From: Lachnospiraceae bacterium
GTDB lineage: Bacteria; Bacillota; Clostridia; Lachnospirales; Lachnospiraceae
DNA: 64,000 nucleotides
Assembly: GCA_014804755.1 (NCBI GenBank)
Contig: JAAUZE010000012.1
Coordinates: forward strand, 215,183 to 279,182
Direction of reading: 5' to 3'
In this document: piece after piece, positions 8,539 through 16,498 of the stretch
Layout of the letters: each line of letters starts with the position of its first letter
Numbering within the stretch: position 1 is the first letter of the stretch
Notes under the pieces: generated by a model
Databases searched by the model: none
Told to the model about the DNA's origin: nothing
The model's input: only the letters and a program-made list of their open reading frames with translations
Made by a program: the position numbers and the translations under genes

Positions 8539-9596
8539 TACATATCCTGTTACTTTTGCTAAAAATCATAGGGATCACGCTGTTATCGCTGCTCGGACTG
8601 ATTTTGCTGATCATTTTGGTCGTGCTGTTCGTTCCCATCCGCTATTCTCTGAATGTGGAAGCGGATCAGCGCGTGGAAGCGCGCGCATGCGTATCGTGGC
8701 TGCTGCATCTGCTTCATGCGAAGGCGGTCTACGACGGAACGTTCGGCATTGTCGTACGGGTATTCGGCATTCCGGTCAAGCGCATTCCGGCGCCGGAGGA
8801 GAAAAAGCCCAAAAAGAGCAAAGAGAAACAAAAAGAGACAAAACGGGCGCGTGGAAAAAAGGCGGAGCAAACGCAGGATAGGGAAGAAGCCGAAGCAGAA
8901 AGCGGTATGGAAACAGCGACGGGAGAAACGGAAGACGCGAATCAAACGGAAAGCGAAACGAAAACTGCGGCGGGAGAAGTCGCATGCTCCGGGTCGGACG
9001 AAGCAGCAGTTTTGTCGGAAGCGGTTGCATCAGGAGAAGATAAGCGGACGGAAGCGGACAGAGCCGCGGATACGAACGGGGAAGACGCGGAATCAGAGGG
9101 CGGAAAAAAAGAAAAAATGTCCTTATTTCAAAAGCTTGCACAGTTTGTTCGGGCGGTGCGCGCTTTCTTTTCCAAGATTTTGTACACAATTCAGAATATC
9201 TGTGGTAAGATAGAAAAAGTGAAAGAACTGATCGGCTATTATACCGAAGTGCTGAAAAGTGAGGAAGGTCAGCGTACTTTCGCGTTAGCGAAGCGGGAGC
9301 TTGGCAGATTATTGAAGCATATCGCGCCGACGAAGCTGAGAGGAAGCCTTACGATCGGTATGGGCGATCCGGCAGCCACGGGACAGATCATTGCGATCGT
9401 GAGTATGTTCTATCCCATCTATGGAAATAATGTGAGCATCACAGCGGATTTTGATGAAAAGTGTATGCGCGGCAGCCTGTACCTGAAAGGGCGGATCCGC
9501 ATCATCACATTGATCCGCATTGCATGGCGCGTTTATTTTAATAAGGATGTAAAAACATTTCTGCATATGCTAAAAAGGGAGGAAAATGAAGCATGA
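8535..9596 (+). CDS. DUF2953 membrane protein (YtfI-like)
   Basis: 353 residues. A membrane anchor at residues ~3-34 leads into FVPIRYSLNVEADQRVEARACVSWLLHLLHAKA, the conserved start of DUF2953 proteins. Residues ~85-195 are a low-complexity linker rich in Lys, Glu, Ala and Thr, longer than usual. The C-terminal part (KRELGRLLKHIAPTKLRGSL, then TGQIIAIVSMFYPIYGNN) is the second conserved block. DUF2953 genes typically precede gerW/ytfJ in spore formers, as here with an ATGA overlap, which points to a sporulation or germination role. Its molecular function is unknown. Confidence 0.82.
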   Translation: MIHILLLLLKIIGITLLSLLGLILLIILVVLFVPIRYSLNVEADQRVEARACVSWLLHLLHAKAVYDGTFGIVVRVFGIPVKRIPAPEEKKPKKSKEKQKETKRARGKKAEQTQDREEAEAESGMETATGETEDANQTESETKTAAGEVACSGSDEAAVLSEAVASGEDKRTEADRAADTNGEDAESEGGKKEKMSLFQKLAQFVRAVRAFFSKILYTIQNICGKIEKVKELIGYYTEVLKSEEGQRTFALAKRELGRLLKHIAPTKLRGSLTIGMGDPAATGQIIAIVSMFYPIYGNNVSITADFDEKCMRGSLYLKGRIRIITLIRIAWRVYFNKDVKTFLHMLKREENEA

Positions 9597-9988
9597 CGGA
9601 GAATAATTTTGCACAGGTGATGGAGTCCCTCTTTAAGGGGATGGATGCGTTTTTATCTGCGAAAACCGTGATCGGGGAGGCGACGAAGATCGGTGATATT
9701 ATCATTCTGCCGCTCGTGGATGTTTCGTTTGGCGTTGGCGCGGGCGCTTCGGCGGGCGAGAAGAAAAACGGCGGTGGCGGCGCAATGACGGGAAAAATGT
9801 CTCCGAGTGCGGTGCTTGTCATCAAACCGGACGGTTCGACCAAGTTAGTCAATGTTAAGAATCAGGATACGATGACGAAGATTCTTGACATGATCCCTGA
9901 TCTGGTTGATAAGGTCACAAAAAAGAAGCAGGGAGCGGATGAGCTCAGCGATGACGACGCGATTGACGCGGCGTTCCCTGATAAATAA
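9593..9988 (+). CDS. ytfJ: GerW family sporulation protein (YtfJ)
   Basis: 131 residues. It begins NFAQVMESLFKGMDAFLSAKTVIGE and contains the family core (GDIIILPLVDVSFGVGAGAS, glycine-rich segment, then SPSAVLVIKPDGSTKLVNVK). The Bacillus homologue GerW/YtfJ is needed for normal spore germination. The start overlaps the DUF2953 stop by ATGA, so the pair is translated together. The C-terminal tail is charged (KKKQGADELSDDDAIDAAF). The stop codon is the first base of a double-hairpin element. Confidence 0.92.
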   Translation: MTENNFAQVMESLFKGMDAFLSAKTVIGEATKIGDIIILPLVDVSFGVGAGASAGEKKNGGGGAMTGKMSPSAVLVIKPDGSTKLVNVKNQDTMTKILDMIPDLVDKVTKKKQGADELSDDDAIDAAFPDK

Positions 9989-10080
9989 AAAAGAATGCAA
10001 AAAATGCGTTGCATTTTTTGCATTCTTTCGAAGAATTCGCCTACGGCGAAATTCTTTCGGAGGCAGTTCCTATAGGGAAT
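9986..10080 (+). repeat. Double-hairpin element, copy A
   Basis: The gerW stop codon runs into AAAAGAATGC. Hairpin 1 pairs AAAGAATGCAAAAAATGC with its complement ending TTCTTT, and hairpin 2 pairs GAATTCGCC with GGCGAAATTC. A tail containing GGCAGTTCCTATAGG follows. Hairpin 1 can act as an intrinsic terminator. It is one member of the family described under the findings. Confidence 0.8.
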
Positions 10081-10121
10081 TGTCATGCACAAAAACAGGG
10101 CAGGTTGCATAATATCATAGT

Positions 10122-10265
10122 ATGAAGAAGCTAATCGGCTTTGTCTTGATCTGGATTTCCGTCGGGATGATATTTATGATGTTTCTGCCGAGCCTGTTTT
10201 GGGGAATATTATTCAGTGCCTTGTTGTTTTTTATTGGGTATCGGTTATTTTCGTGTGATTGCTGA
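10122..10265 (+). CDS. Small membrane protein of unknown function
   Basis: 47 residues: a start MKKLIGFVLIWISVGMIFMM and two predicted membrane segments (about 4-24 and 26-42) ending FFIGYRLFSCDC. The stop overlaps the next start (TGATG at 10263-10267), which suggests translational coupling to the J-domain-like gene. No strong ribosome site is seen just upstream. The protein could recruit its soluble partner to the membrane, but this is only inferred from the overlap. I do not recognise a named family. Confidence 0.6.
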   Translation: MKKLIGFVLIWISVGMIFMMFLPSLFWGILFSALLFFIGYRLFSCDC

Positions 10266-10708
10266 TGGATAGAAATTGGGACAAACAAAACAAACAAAAT
10301 TTCATAGATACGGAGCGGATGAAGCTGGATCTGGAGCGGCGGATGTTAAAAGAACAGAGCGCGCTGTTTGATCAAAAGCTCGAAATCCTAAAAGAGGCTT
10401 ATATTCAGCTTGATAAGGACAAGCGGAAGGTTGAGTGGGAAAAGCTGAAGCTAAAGGCGGAGCAGGAGCATCAGGAGCGGTCGTATGGAAGGTATGACGA
10501 TACGGGCATGCGGCAGGAGACGGATGCTTCCGTGTTCTTTAAGGGCGTGACAAATCAGCTTGCCTTAAAAAAGCGTTATCGCGACCTGATCAAGATTTTC
10601 CATACGGACAACCTCTATGGAGATAAGGAAACGCTTCAGGCGATCAACAGGGAATATGATCGTCTGCAAAAGCGCTATGACGCACCGTGGCGGCAAAACT
10701 CGGGATAA
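10265..10708 (+). CDS. Coiled-coil protein with a J-domain-like C-terminus
   Basis: 147 residues from the ATG overlapping the small membrane-protein stop; a TTG at 10259 is a weaker alternative. Residues ~10-75 are a charged coiled coil. Residues ~95-140 resemble a J domain, the DnaK co-chaperone module: ALKKRYRDLIKIFHTDNLYGDKETLQAINREYDRLQKRY follows the helix II, loop, helix III pattern. The invariant HPD tripeptide reads HTD, which would be expected to weaken or abolish stimulation of DnaK. It may be a DnaJ-like scaffold. A double-hairpin element begins at its stop. Confidence 0.65.
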   Translation: MDRNWDKQNKQNFIDTERMKLDLERRMLKEQSALFDQKLEILKEAYIQLDKDKRKVEWEKLKLKAEQEHQERSYGRYDDTGMRQETDASVFFKGVTNQLALKKRYRDLIKIFHTDNLYGDKETLQAINREYDRLQKRYDAPWRQNSG

Positions 10709-10780
10709 AAAAGAACGCTGCGCGTTCTTTCGAAGAATCCGAAAACGGATTCTTCCGGAATCTAAGAAATTACCTATATT
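10706..10780 (+). repeat. Double-hairpin element, copy B
   Basis: Starts at the TAA stop. Hairpin 1 is short (AAGAACGC/GCGTTCTT), hairpin 2 is AGAATCCG/CGGATTCT, and the tail CCGGAATCTAAGAAATTACC matches other copies. Confidence 0.8.
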
Positions 10781-10811
10781 TACATTTTTTCCAAAAAATG
10801 AAATTTTCCTA

Positions 10812-10840
10812 TTGAAATATAGAATGGTTTCTGTTATGAT
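10812..10840 (+). promoter_or_regulatory. SigA-type promoter of rpmB
   Basis: TTGAAA (10812-10817), 17-nt spacer, TATGAT (10835-10840). Confidence 0.8.
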
Positions 10841-10887
10841 ACCATTGTTGTGATTTTTTAGAAATACATCGTGTGGGAGGTGTTAAG

Positions 10888-11073
10888 ATGGCTAAATGTG
10901 ACGTTTGTGGTAAGGGTGTTCATTTCGGAAATGCAGTCAGCCATTCTCATAGAAGATCGAACCATATCTGGAATTCTAATGTGAAGAGCGTAAGATGCAA
11001 AGTAAACGGCGCATCGAAGAAACTGCATGTTTGCACGAGATGTCTGAAATCCGGTGCAGTAGAAAGAGCATAA
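10888..11073 (+). CDS. rpmB: 50S ribosomal protein L28
   Basis: 61 residues from the ATG behind GGGAGGTG. The sequence MAKCDVCGKGVHFGNAVSHSH at the start, the SNVKSVRC core and CTRC near the end are characteristic. L28 is a component of the large ribosomal subunit. Two cysteine pairs (CDVC and CTRC) mark the zinc-binding form of the protein. It has its own strong promoter and terminator, so it is a single-gene unit; the same isolated rpmB followed by an Asp23-like gene and fakA (yloU-yloV) is common in Firmicutes. Confidence 0.97.
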   Translation: MAKCDVCGKGVHFGNAVSHSHRRSNHIWNSNVKSVRCKVNGASKKLHVCTRCLKSGAVERA

Positions 11074-11085
11074 TAGCAGGCAGGA

Positions 11086-11116
11086 AAGAGTTTCGCTTTG
11101 CGAGACTCTTTTTTTT
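11086..11116 (+). terminator. Terminator of rpmB
   Basis: AAGAGTTTCGC (11086-11096) pairs with GCGAGACTCTT (11100-11110) around TTT, followed by a T tract to 11116. Confidence 0.88.
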
Positions 11117-11126
11117 CGTAAAATAA

Positions 11127-11155
11127 TTTTACTTTTCTTTATTCATGTGTATAAT
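11127..11155 (+). promoter_or_regulatory. Promoter of the Asp23-fakA operon
   Basis: TATAAT at 11150-11155 with a weaker -35 near 11127-11133 (TTTTACT). The start codon lies ~40 nt downstream. Confidence 0.55.
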
Positions 11156-11193
11156 ATACATAGATGCAGGTTGAACAGGAATGGAGGGTTACT

Positions 11194-11550
11194 ATGAAGG
11201 GTACGATGAACACACATCTTGGCAACATTGTGATCGACGCGGAAGTCATTGCCCAATATGCGGGCAGCGTTGCTGTTGAGTGCTTCGGTATCGTCGGCAT
11301 GGCGTCCGTCAATGTGAAGGACGGGCTTGTGAAGCTGCTTCGCAGAGAGACGATCACACACGGTATTCAGGTTACGGTCAACCATAATAAGCTTTATCTT
11401 GATTTTCATGTAGTCGTTGCGTACGGCGTCAGCATACTTGCCGTATCCGACAATCTGATCGATAATGTAAAATACAAACTGGAACAATTTACCGGACTGG
11501 AGGTTGAGGAGATCAACATCTTTGTCGAGGGTGTCCGTGTGATTGATTAA
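11194..11550 (+). CDS. Asp23/Gls24 family protein (YloU-like)
   Basis: 118 residues from the ATG preceded by GGAGGG. It is a single Asp23/Gls24 domain (GNIVIDAEVIAQYAGSVAVECFGIVGMA, then the DFHVVVAYGVSILAV strand and KLEQFTGLEVEEINIFVEGV). These small proteins are associated with the envelope or alkaline stress, and in Firmicutes the yloU copy sits immediately before yloV/fakA, as here with a 13-nt gap between genes. The exact molecular role is not established. The pair is likely co-transcribed from the promoter at 11127-11155. Confidence 0.88.
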   Translation: MKGTMNTHLGNIVIDAEVIAQYAGSVAVECFGIVGMASVNVKDGLVKLLRRETITHGIQVTVNHNKLYLDFHVVVAYGVSILAVSDNLIDNVKYKLEQFTGLEVEEINIFVEGVRVID

Positions 11551-11563
11551 GGAGGATAGAGTC

Positions 11564-13270
11564 GTGGCTTCAAATTCTGTGGATGCTAAGATGTTGACAA
11601 AGATGTTCTTAGCCGGAGCTAAAAATCTGGAAAGTAAAAAAGAATGGATCAATGAGCTGAACGTATTTCCCGTACCGGACGGAGATACCGGAACCAACAT
11701 GACGTTGACGATCATGTCTGCGGCAAAGGAGGTAACTACGCTCGGAGACAGTACAGATATGAAGGCGATCTGCAAGGCAATTTCCTCGGGTTCCCTGCGC
11801 GGTGCGAGAGGAAACTCCGGCGTGATTTTATCCCAGCTGCTCCGCGGCTTTACAAAGGTTGCGGCTGATTTTGACGAGCTTACCATCCCTGTACTTGTAG
11901 AGGCGATGGATAAGGCTGTGGAAACGGCATATAAGGCTGTTATGAAGCCAAAGGAGGGAACGATCCTCACAGTTGCAAAGGGAATTGCCGTGAGAGCGGG
12001 AGAGCTCTGTGACGAGGGTGTGACGGATCTTGGGACGTTTATCGAGGAGTGCATTACATACGGTAATGATGTCCTCGCACGTACACCTGAAATGCTGCCG
12101 GTATTAAAGCAGGCCGGCGTGGTTGACTCCGGCGGTCAAGGATTAATGCAGGTCATGGCGGGGATTTACGACGCTTATTGCGGAAAAGAACTGGATCTGA
12201 CGATTCAGGATGCGCCGGTACGGGGCGCTTCTGCAGGAGGCGGGACGCTTTCTCCGAATCTTCAGGTGCAGGCGGATATGGAGATCAAGTATGGCTACTG
12301 CACGGAATTTATAATTCTTTTAAGCAAGACTTTCAATATCAAACATGAGATTGACTTTAAGGAATTCTTAGAGTCCATCGGTGATTCTATTGTACTTGTG
12401 GCGGATGATGAAGTCGTTAAAGTGCATGTGCATACGAACGATCCGGGTCTTGCCATTCAGCGCGCATTAAAATATGGTCAGCTCTCCAATATGAAGATCG
12501 ACAATATGCGCATGGAGCATCAGGAAAAGCTCTTTAAGATGAGTGAAAAAGGGCAAATGCAGGAAATCCCGCAGGAGCAGCCCGAGGAGCAAGCCGCTGC
12601 AGAGCCGCCGAAAGAGGTGGGATTTATCGCTGTTGCCGCAGGCGACGGCATGGCGGAAATCTTCCAGGGACTGGGCGTTGATTTCGTGATCTCGGGTGGG
12701 CAGACGATGAATCCCAGCACGGAAGATATGCTGGATGCGATCGCAAAAGTAAACGCGGAGAATATTTTTATTCTTCCGAATAATAAAAATATCATTATGG
12801 CGGCCAATCAGGCAGCGGACTTAACAGAGGACAAAAAGATTTTTGTTGTTCCGACAAAGACGATCCCGCAGGGAATCACCTCTGTCATCAATTATACGGC
12901 GGATGTATCGCCTGAGGAAAACTTAGAAGTCATGAAACAGGAGATCGAGACGGTCAAGACCGGAGAAGTGACCTATGCGATCCGTGATACCTCCTTAGAC
13001 GGAAAAGAGATCCATAAGGATGACTTTATGGGAATCGGCGACAATGGTCTATTGGCCGTGTCTAAGGATCTGTTCCAAACGGCATGTGAGATGATCGATG
13101 CCATGATGGATGATGATGTGGAGCTGATCAGCATTTATTACGGCGCAGACGTTCCGGAAGAAGACGCGGAAGCGCTTTGCACAGCGGTCGAGGAACACTA
13201 TTCCTCCTGCGATGTGGAGCTTCAGTACGGTGGTCAGCCTGTGTATTACTATATCATATCCGCGGAATAA
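11564..13270 (+). CDS. fakA: Fatty acid kinase catalytic subunit FakA (DhaL-domain, YloV)
   Basis: 568 residues from a GTG with AAGGAGG at 11549-11555, an 8-nt spacing; an upstream TTG at 11543 lacks a site. The N-terminal DhaL-type kinase domain (~1-200) shows NVFPVPDGDTGTNMTLT and GSLRGARGNSGVILSQ, which bind Mg-ATP. A middle domain (~225-335) and a C-terminal FakA domain follow (GDGMAEIFQGLGVDFVISGGQTMNPST). FakA phosphorylates fatty acids held by FakB/DegV proteins, feeding exogenous fatty acids into phospholipid synthesis. No fakB is seen in the window. Residues ~330-355 form a Glu/Pro/Ala-rich linker. A double-hairpin element starts at the stop. Confidence 0.92.
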   Translation: MASNSVDAKMLTKMFLAGAKNLESKKEWINELNVFPVPDGDTGTNMTLTIMSAAKEVTTLGDSTDMKAICKAISSGSLRGARGNSGVILSQLLRGFTKVAADFDELTIPVLVEAMDKAVETAYKAVMKPKEGTILTVAKGIAVRAGELCDEGVTDLGTFIEECITYGNDVLARTPEMLPVLKQAGVVDSGGQGLMQVMAGIYDAYCGKELDLTIQDAPVRGASAGGGTLSPNLQVQADMEIKYGYCTEFIILLSKTFNIKHEIDFKEFLESIGDSIVLVADDEVVKVHVHTNDPGLAIQRALKYGQLSNMKIDNMRMEHQEKLFKMSEKGQMQEIPQEQPEEQAAAEPPKEVGFIAVAAGDGMAEIFQGLGVDFVISGGQTMNPSTEDMLDAIAKVNAENIFILPNNKNIIMAANQAADLTEDKKIFVVPTKTIPQGITSVINYTADVSPEENLEVMKQEIETVKTGEVTYAIRDTSLDGKEIHKDDFMGIGDNGLLAVSKDLFQTACEMIDAMMDDDVELISIYYGADVPEEDAEALCTAVEEHYSSCDVELQYGGQPVYYYIISAE

Positions 13271-13350
13271 AAAAGAATGGCGCAAAGCGCCATTCTTTCG
13301 AAGAATTCGCCTTTGGCGAATTCTTCTGGGACTGAGAAATTCCCTAATGT
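13268..13350 (+). repeat. Double-hairpin element, copy C
   Basis: Begins at the fakA stop. Hairpin 1 is AAAGAATGGCGC/GCGCCATTCTTT, hairpin 2 is GAATTCGCC/GGCGAATTC, and the tail is CTGGGACTGAGAAATTCCC. This is one of the best-preserved copies. Confidence 0.88.
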
Positions 13351-13365
13351 ATCAGGATACGGAAT

Positions 13366-13392
13366 GGGGCTGTTGGGGACAGCCCCATTTTT
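13366..13392 (+). terminator. Intrinsic terminator before recG
   Basis: GGGGCTGT (13366-13373) pairs with ACAGCCCC (13379-13386), followed by ATTTTT. It backs up copy C of the double-hairpin element. Confidence 0.75.
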
Positions 13393-13416
13393 GAAATAAG
13401 CAAGGGGAACGGACAT

Positions 13417-15462
13417 ATGATTAGTTTGACGAGCCCTGTGACCGAGATAAAGGGGATTGGGCAAAAATATGCGCAATTGCTTGAAAAACTGAACATAGAA
13501 ACTGTTTATGATATGCTTACCTATTATCCGATGCGCTATGAGGCATATCCGCAGATTTTATCCATTCAGGATGCGGCCGTCGATGAAAAACAGGCGGTCA
13601 GCGGAATCGTAACGGGTTCCGTCAGTATGCGCAGGGTGCGAAGCCTTTCGATTCTTACGTTCTCAATAAGCGATGAGACAGGCGTGATGCCGATGACGGT
13701 CTTTAACATGCCTTATCTGCGCAATTCTGTTTCTGCCGGAAAACGTTTTGTATGCTACGGCAGGGTCGTCAGCAAAGGAAATAAAAAAACGATGGAGCAG
13801 CCGACGCTGTTCAAACCGGAGGATTATCTTTCCCTTGCAGGAACGCTTCAGCCGCGTTATCATACTGTAAAGGGAATCACGACCAAAACGATTCTTGGCG
13901 GCATCAGGAAGGCCCTGAATGCCGTTTCTGACCTTTCGGACGCCATGCCCTATGAGATCCGTAAACGCTATGACCTGATGGAATATCGTGCGGCGCTGGA
14001 GCGGATTCATTTTCCGTCCACACCTGATTTGTATGTGGAGGCAAGACGGCGGCTTGTCTTTCAGGAATTTTTGTATTTTCTTGTGCAGATGAAAGCTGAA
14101 AAAACAACAGACAGGCAGATTCCGAACGCATATCTGCTTTTGGAAGTGGCGCAGACGAAGCGGCTCATAGAAAGTCTTCCGTACCGATTGACTGACGCGC
14201 AGCTGCGGGTATGGGGACAGATTGAAGCGGATTTACAGGCGGACGTGATCATGAACCGTCTTGTTCAGGGAGACGTTGGAAGCGGAAAGACGATCATTGC
14301 CGTGCTTGCTCTTTTAATGACCGTGGCAAACGGATTGCAGGGCGCGATGATGGCACCGACAGAGGTGCTTGCAAGGCAGCACTATGCGGCAGTGAAGGAG
14401 ATGACGAAACGGTATGAACTGCCGTTTGTTCCTGTTCTCTTAACCGGATCTCTGACTGCAAAAGAAAAGCGGGAGGCATACGCCGCAATGGAGAATGGGA
14501 CAGCGAACGTCATCATCGGAACCCATGCGCTGATACAGGAAAAAGCGCGGTATCACAGTCTCGCACTGGTCATCACGGATGAACAGCATCGTTTTGGCGT
14601 GCGTCAGCGGGAGGCGCTTGCGGAAAAAGGGGCGATGCCCCATATTCTGGTGATGAGCGCGACACCGATTCCCCGGACACTCGCCATGATCCTGTTTGGG
14701 GATTTAAGTATTTCTACGATCGACGAATATCCCAAAAACCGGATTCCGATCAAAAATTGTGTGCTGCATAAGGACAAGCGGGAGAGTGCGTATCATTTTA
14801 TTTTAAAGCAGCTGAACGAGGGACGGCAGGCCTATGTCATCTGTCCGATGGTGGAGGAGGGCTTTTCTGAGGAGCTGGAAAATGTCGTTGCCTACACAGA
14901 TAAGCTGCGCGAGGCATTTCCGGAAAATATTCGTATTTCTTTTTTACACGGTAAAATGAAAAATGCAGAGAAGAACCGTATCATGGATGCGTTTGCGGCA
15001 CATGACATTGATATTCTGGTTTCCACCACGGTCGTGGAGGTCGGGATTGACGTGCCGAATGCCACCGTCATACTGATCGAGAATGCGGAGCGCTTCGGGC
15101 TTGCCGGTCTGCATCAGCTTCGCGGGCGCGTCGGGCGCGGCAGCCATCAGTCCTATTGTATTTTTATGACGGACAGCAGCGCGAAGGAGACGGAGGAACG
15201 GTTTGATATTCTCGTGCATTCCAACGATGGATTTCATATCGCAAACGAGGACATGCGTCTGCGCGGTCCGGGCGACCTGTTCGGCATCCGTCAGAGCGGT
15301 ATTTTATCCTTCCGGCTCGGAGACATTTATCAGGACAGCATGCTCCTGAAACAGGCAGCGGAGTGCGCGGATACGGTTCTTGCCAAAGAAGAACTGCTGA
15401 CGCCGATCATGAGGGATATTCAGGCGCATGACGCAAACAGACCGGATTATAGAACGATTTAA
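13417..15462 (+). CDS. recG: ATP-dependent DNA helicase RecG
   Basis: 681 residues, the usual family length. The N-terminal wedge/OB-fold domain (ITEIKGIGQKYAQLLEKLNI, then GIVTGSVSMRR) binds branched DNA. The motor follows with Walker A GDVGSGKT (K291), DEQHRFG as motif II, SATPIPRTLA as motif III, and the helicase C-terminal motifs (STTVVEVGIDVPNAT, HQLRGRVGRG). RecG remodels stalled forks and branched recombination intermediates. The ribosome site AAGGGGA precedes the ATG. The DUF1189 gene follows 18 nt after the stop and may be co-transcribed. Confidence 0.97.
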   Translation: MISLTSPVTEIKGIGQKYAQLLEKLNIETVYDMLTYYPMRYEAYPQILSIQDAAVDEKQAVSGIVTGSVSMRRVRSLSILTFSISDETGVMPMTVFNMPYLRNSVSAGKRFVCYGRVVSKGNKKTMEQPTLFKPEDYLSLAGTLQPRYHTVKGITTKTILGGIRKALNAVSDLSDAMPYEIRKRYDLMEYRAALERIHFPSTPDLYVEARRRLVFQEFLYFLVQMKAEKTTDRQIPNAYLLLEVAQTKRLIESLPYRLTDAQLRVWGQIEADLQADVIMNRLVQGDVGSGKTIIAVLALLMTVANGLQGAMMAPTEVLARQHYAAVKEMTKRYELPFVPVLLTGSLTAKEKREAYAAMENGTANVIIGTHALIQEKARYHSLALVITDEQHRFGVRQREALAEKGAMPHILVMSATPIPRTLAMILFGDLSISTIDEYPKNRIPIKNCVLHKDKRESAYHFILKQLNEGRQAYVICPMVEEGFSEELENVVAYTDKLREAFPENIRISFLHGKMKNAEKNRIMDAFAAHDIDILVSTTVVEVGIDVPNATVILIENAERFGLAGLHQLRGRVGRGSHQSYCIFMTDSSAKETEERFDILVHSNDGFHIANEDMRLRGPGDLFGIRQSGILSFRLGDIYQDSMLLKQAAECADTVLAKEELLTPIMRDIQAHDANRPDYRTI

Positions 15463-15480
15463 GCTATCAGGGGGATTTTT

Positions 15481-16410
15481 ATGGAACAACAAGCAAAGAA
15501 GTTTGGTTTTTTCAGACAGATCGCGACCGCAGTCGCACAGCCAAAAAAATATGAGCGCTTTCTGCATCTGTCCACAGGACGAGTCATTGCGTTTGTATTG
15601 ATCTTTTCACTCATCACAACATTTGTGAGCTATTATCTGCCGTTTATCATTTCGCAGATATTCGGTGTGAGCTATGCGGACATCATTGACGAATACGTTC
15701 CGGAATTTACGCTGAAGGATGATGTTTTAACGCTGTCCGAGCCGGTTGAATATGACGATGGATATACGCTTGTGATCGCAAACAGCAATATTGAGGAATT
15801 TACCGGAGAGCAGCTTGCCGAGTATACGGATGCGTATGAAAGCGTGTATCTGTTTTCAAAAACAAACATGATTTTTTATGCATCGGGGCAGGAGACGACA
15901 TATCGATATGCGGATCTGACGGTCAAGGAGCTTGACAGAGAGGGCCTGCGCGGTTTTATTCCAAGCATCTATCTGATGATGGTCGTGTCCGGTCTGATGA
16001 ATTTTGTTTTATGCTTATTTTGGTACTTTTTAGGTGCATTGCTGCTCATGCTGCTCGGCTGGTCGATGAAAGGCTTTTGGAACATGCGGTTTAGCTTCAT
16101 GGATCTCTTTAAGCTGAGCGTATTCTCCAAAGTTCTTTACGAGCTGATTGTGGCTGTCCTGCGAATGTTTCGGTTGGAGCTTCCGATGAGTCTCTTTATC
16201 GGTCTGGCGATTGGGTTTATCTATCTGAGTATGGCGGTAAAGCAGCTTCGAGCGGACGGCTATGAAAGCGGTTCCGCGTCGTCTGACAGTACTATATTCA
16301 GCCGCTCCGCCGCGCCGTCCTCCAAAGGGATCTACAGCAGGGCGAGCATGCGTACGACGGGATATGAGAAAAAAGAGGAGGCGGATCATACAGAAGATGC
16401 GGATGAATGA
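15481..16410 (+). CDS. DUF1189 family membrane protein
   Basis: 309 residues. A cytoplasmic start (FGFFRQIATAVAQPKKYERF) leads into a membrane segment at ~35-58, an extracytoplasmic domain of ~120 residues (DVLTLSEPVEYDDGYTLVIA and after), and further segments at ~162-190, 195-215 and 235-262. The C-terminal ~45 residues are Ser-rich and charged. This layout matches DUF1189, a family of unknown function common in Firmicutes. The start follows GGGGG with an 7-nt gap. It lies directly behind recG, but no functional link is known. Confidence 0.8.
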   Translation: MEQQAKKFGFFRQIATAVAQPKKYERFLHLSTGRVIAFVLIFSLITTFVSYYLPFIISQIFGVSYADIIDEYVPEFTLKDDVLTLSEPVEYDDGYTLVIANSNIEEFTGEQLAEYTDAYESVYLFSKTNMIFYASGQETTYRYADLTVKELDREGLRGFIPSIYLMMVVSGLMNFVLCLFWYFLGALLLMLLGWSMKGFWNMRFSFMDLFKLSVFSKVLYELIVAVLRMFRLELPMSLFIGLAIGFIYLSMAVKQLRADGYESGSASSDSTIFSRSAAPSSKGIYSRASMRTTGYEKKEEADHTEDADE

Positions 16411-16498
16411 AGCGGATGTTTCCATTTAGGGAACATGGGGCGAGTGTTACAATGAAACTGTGACGAGGATTTTTTTTAAGGAATGAGGAGGGAAAAGA

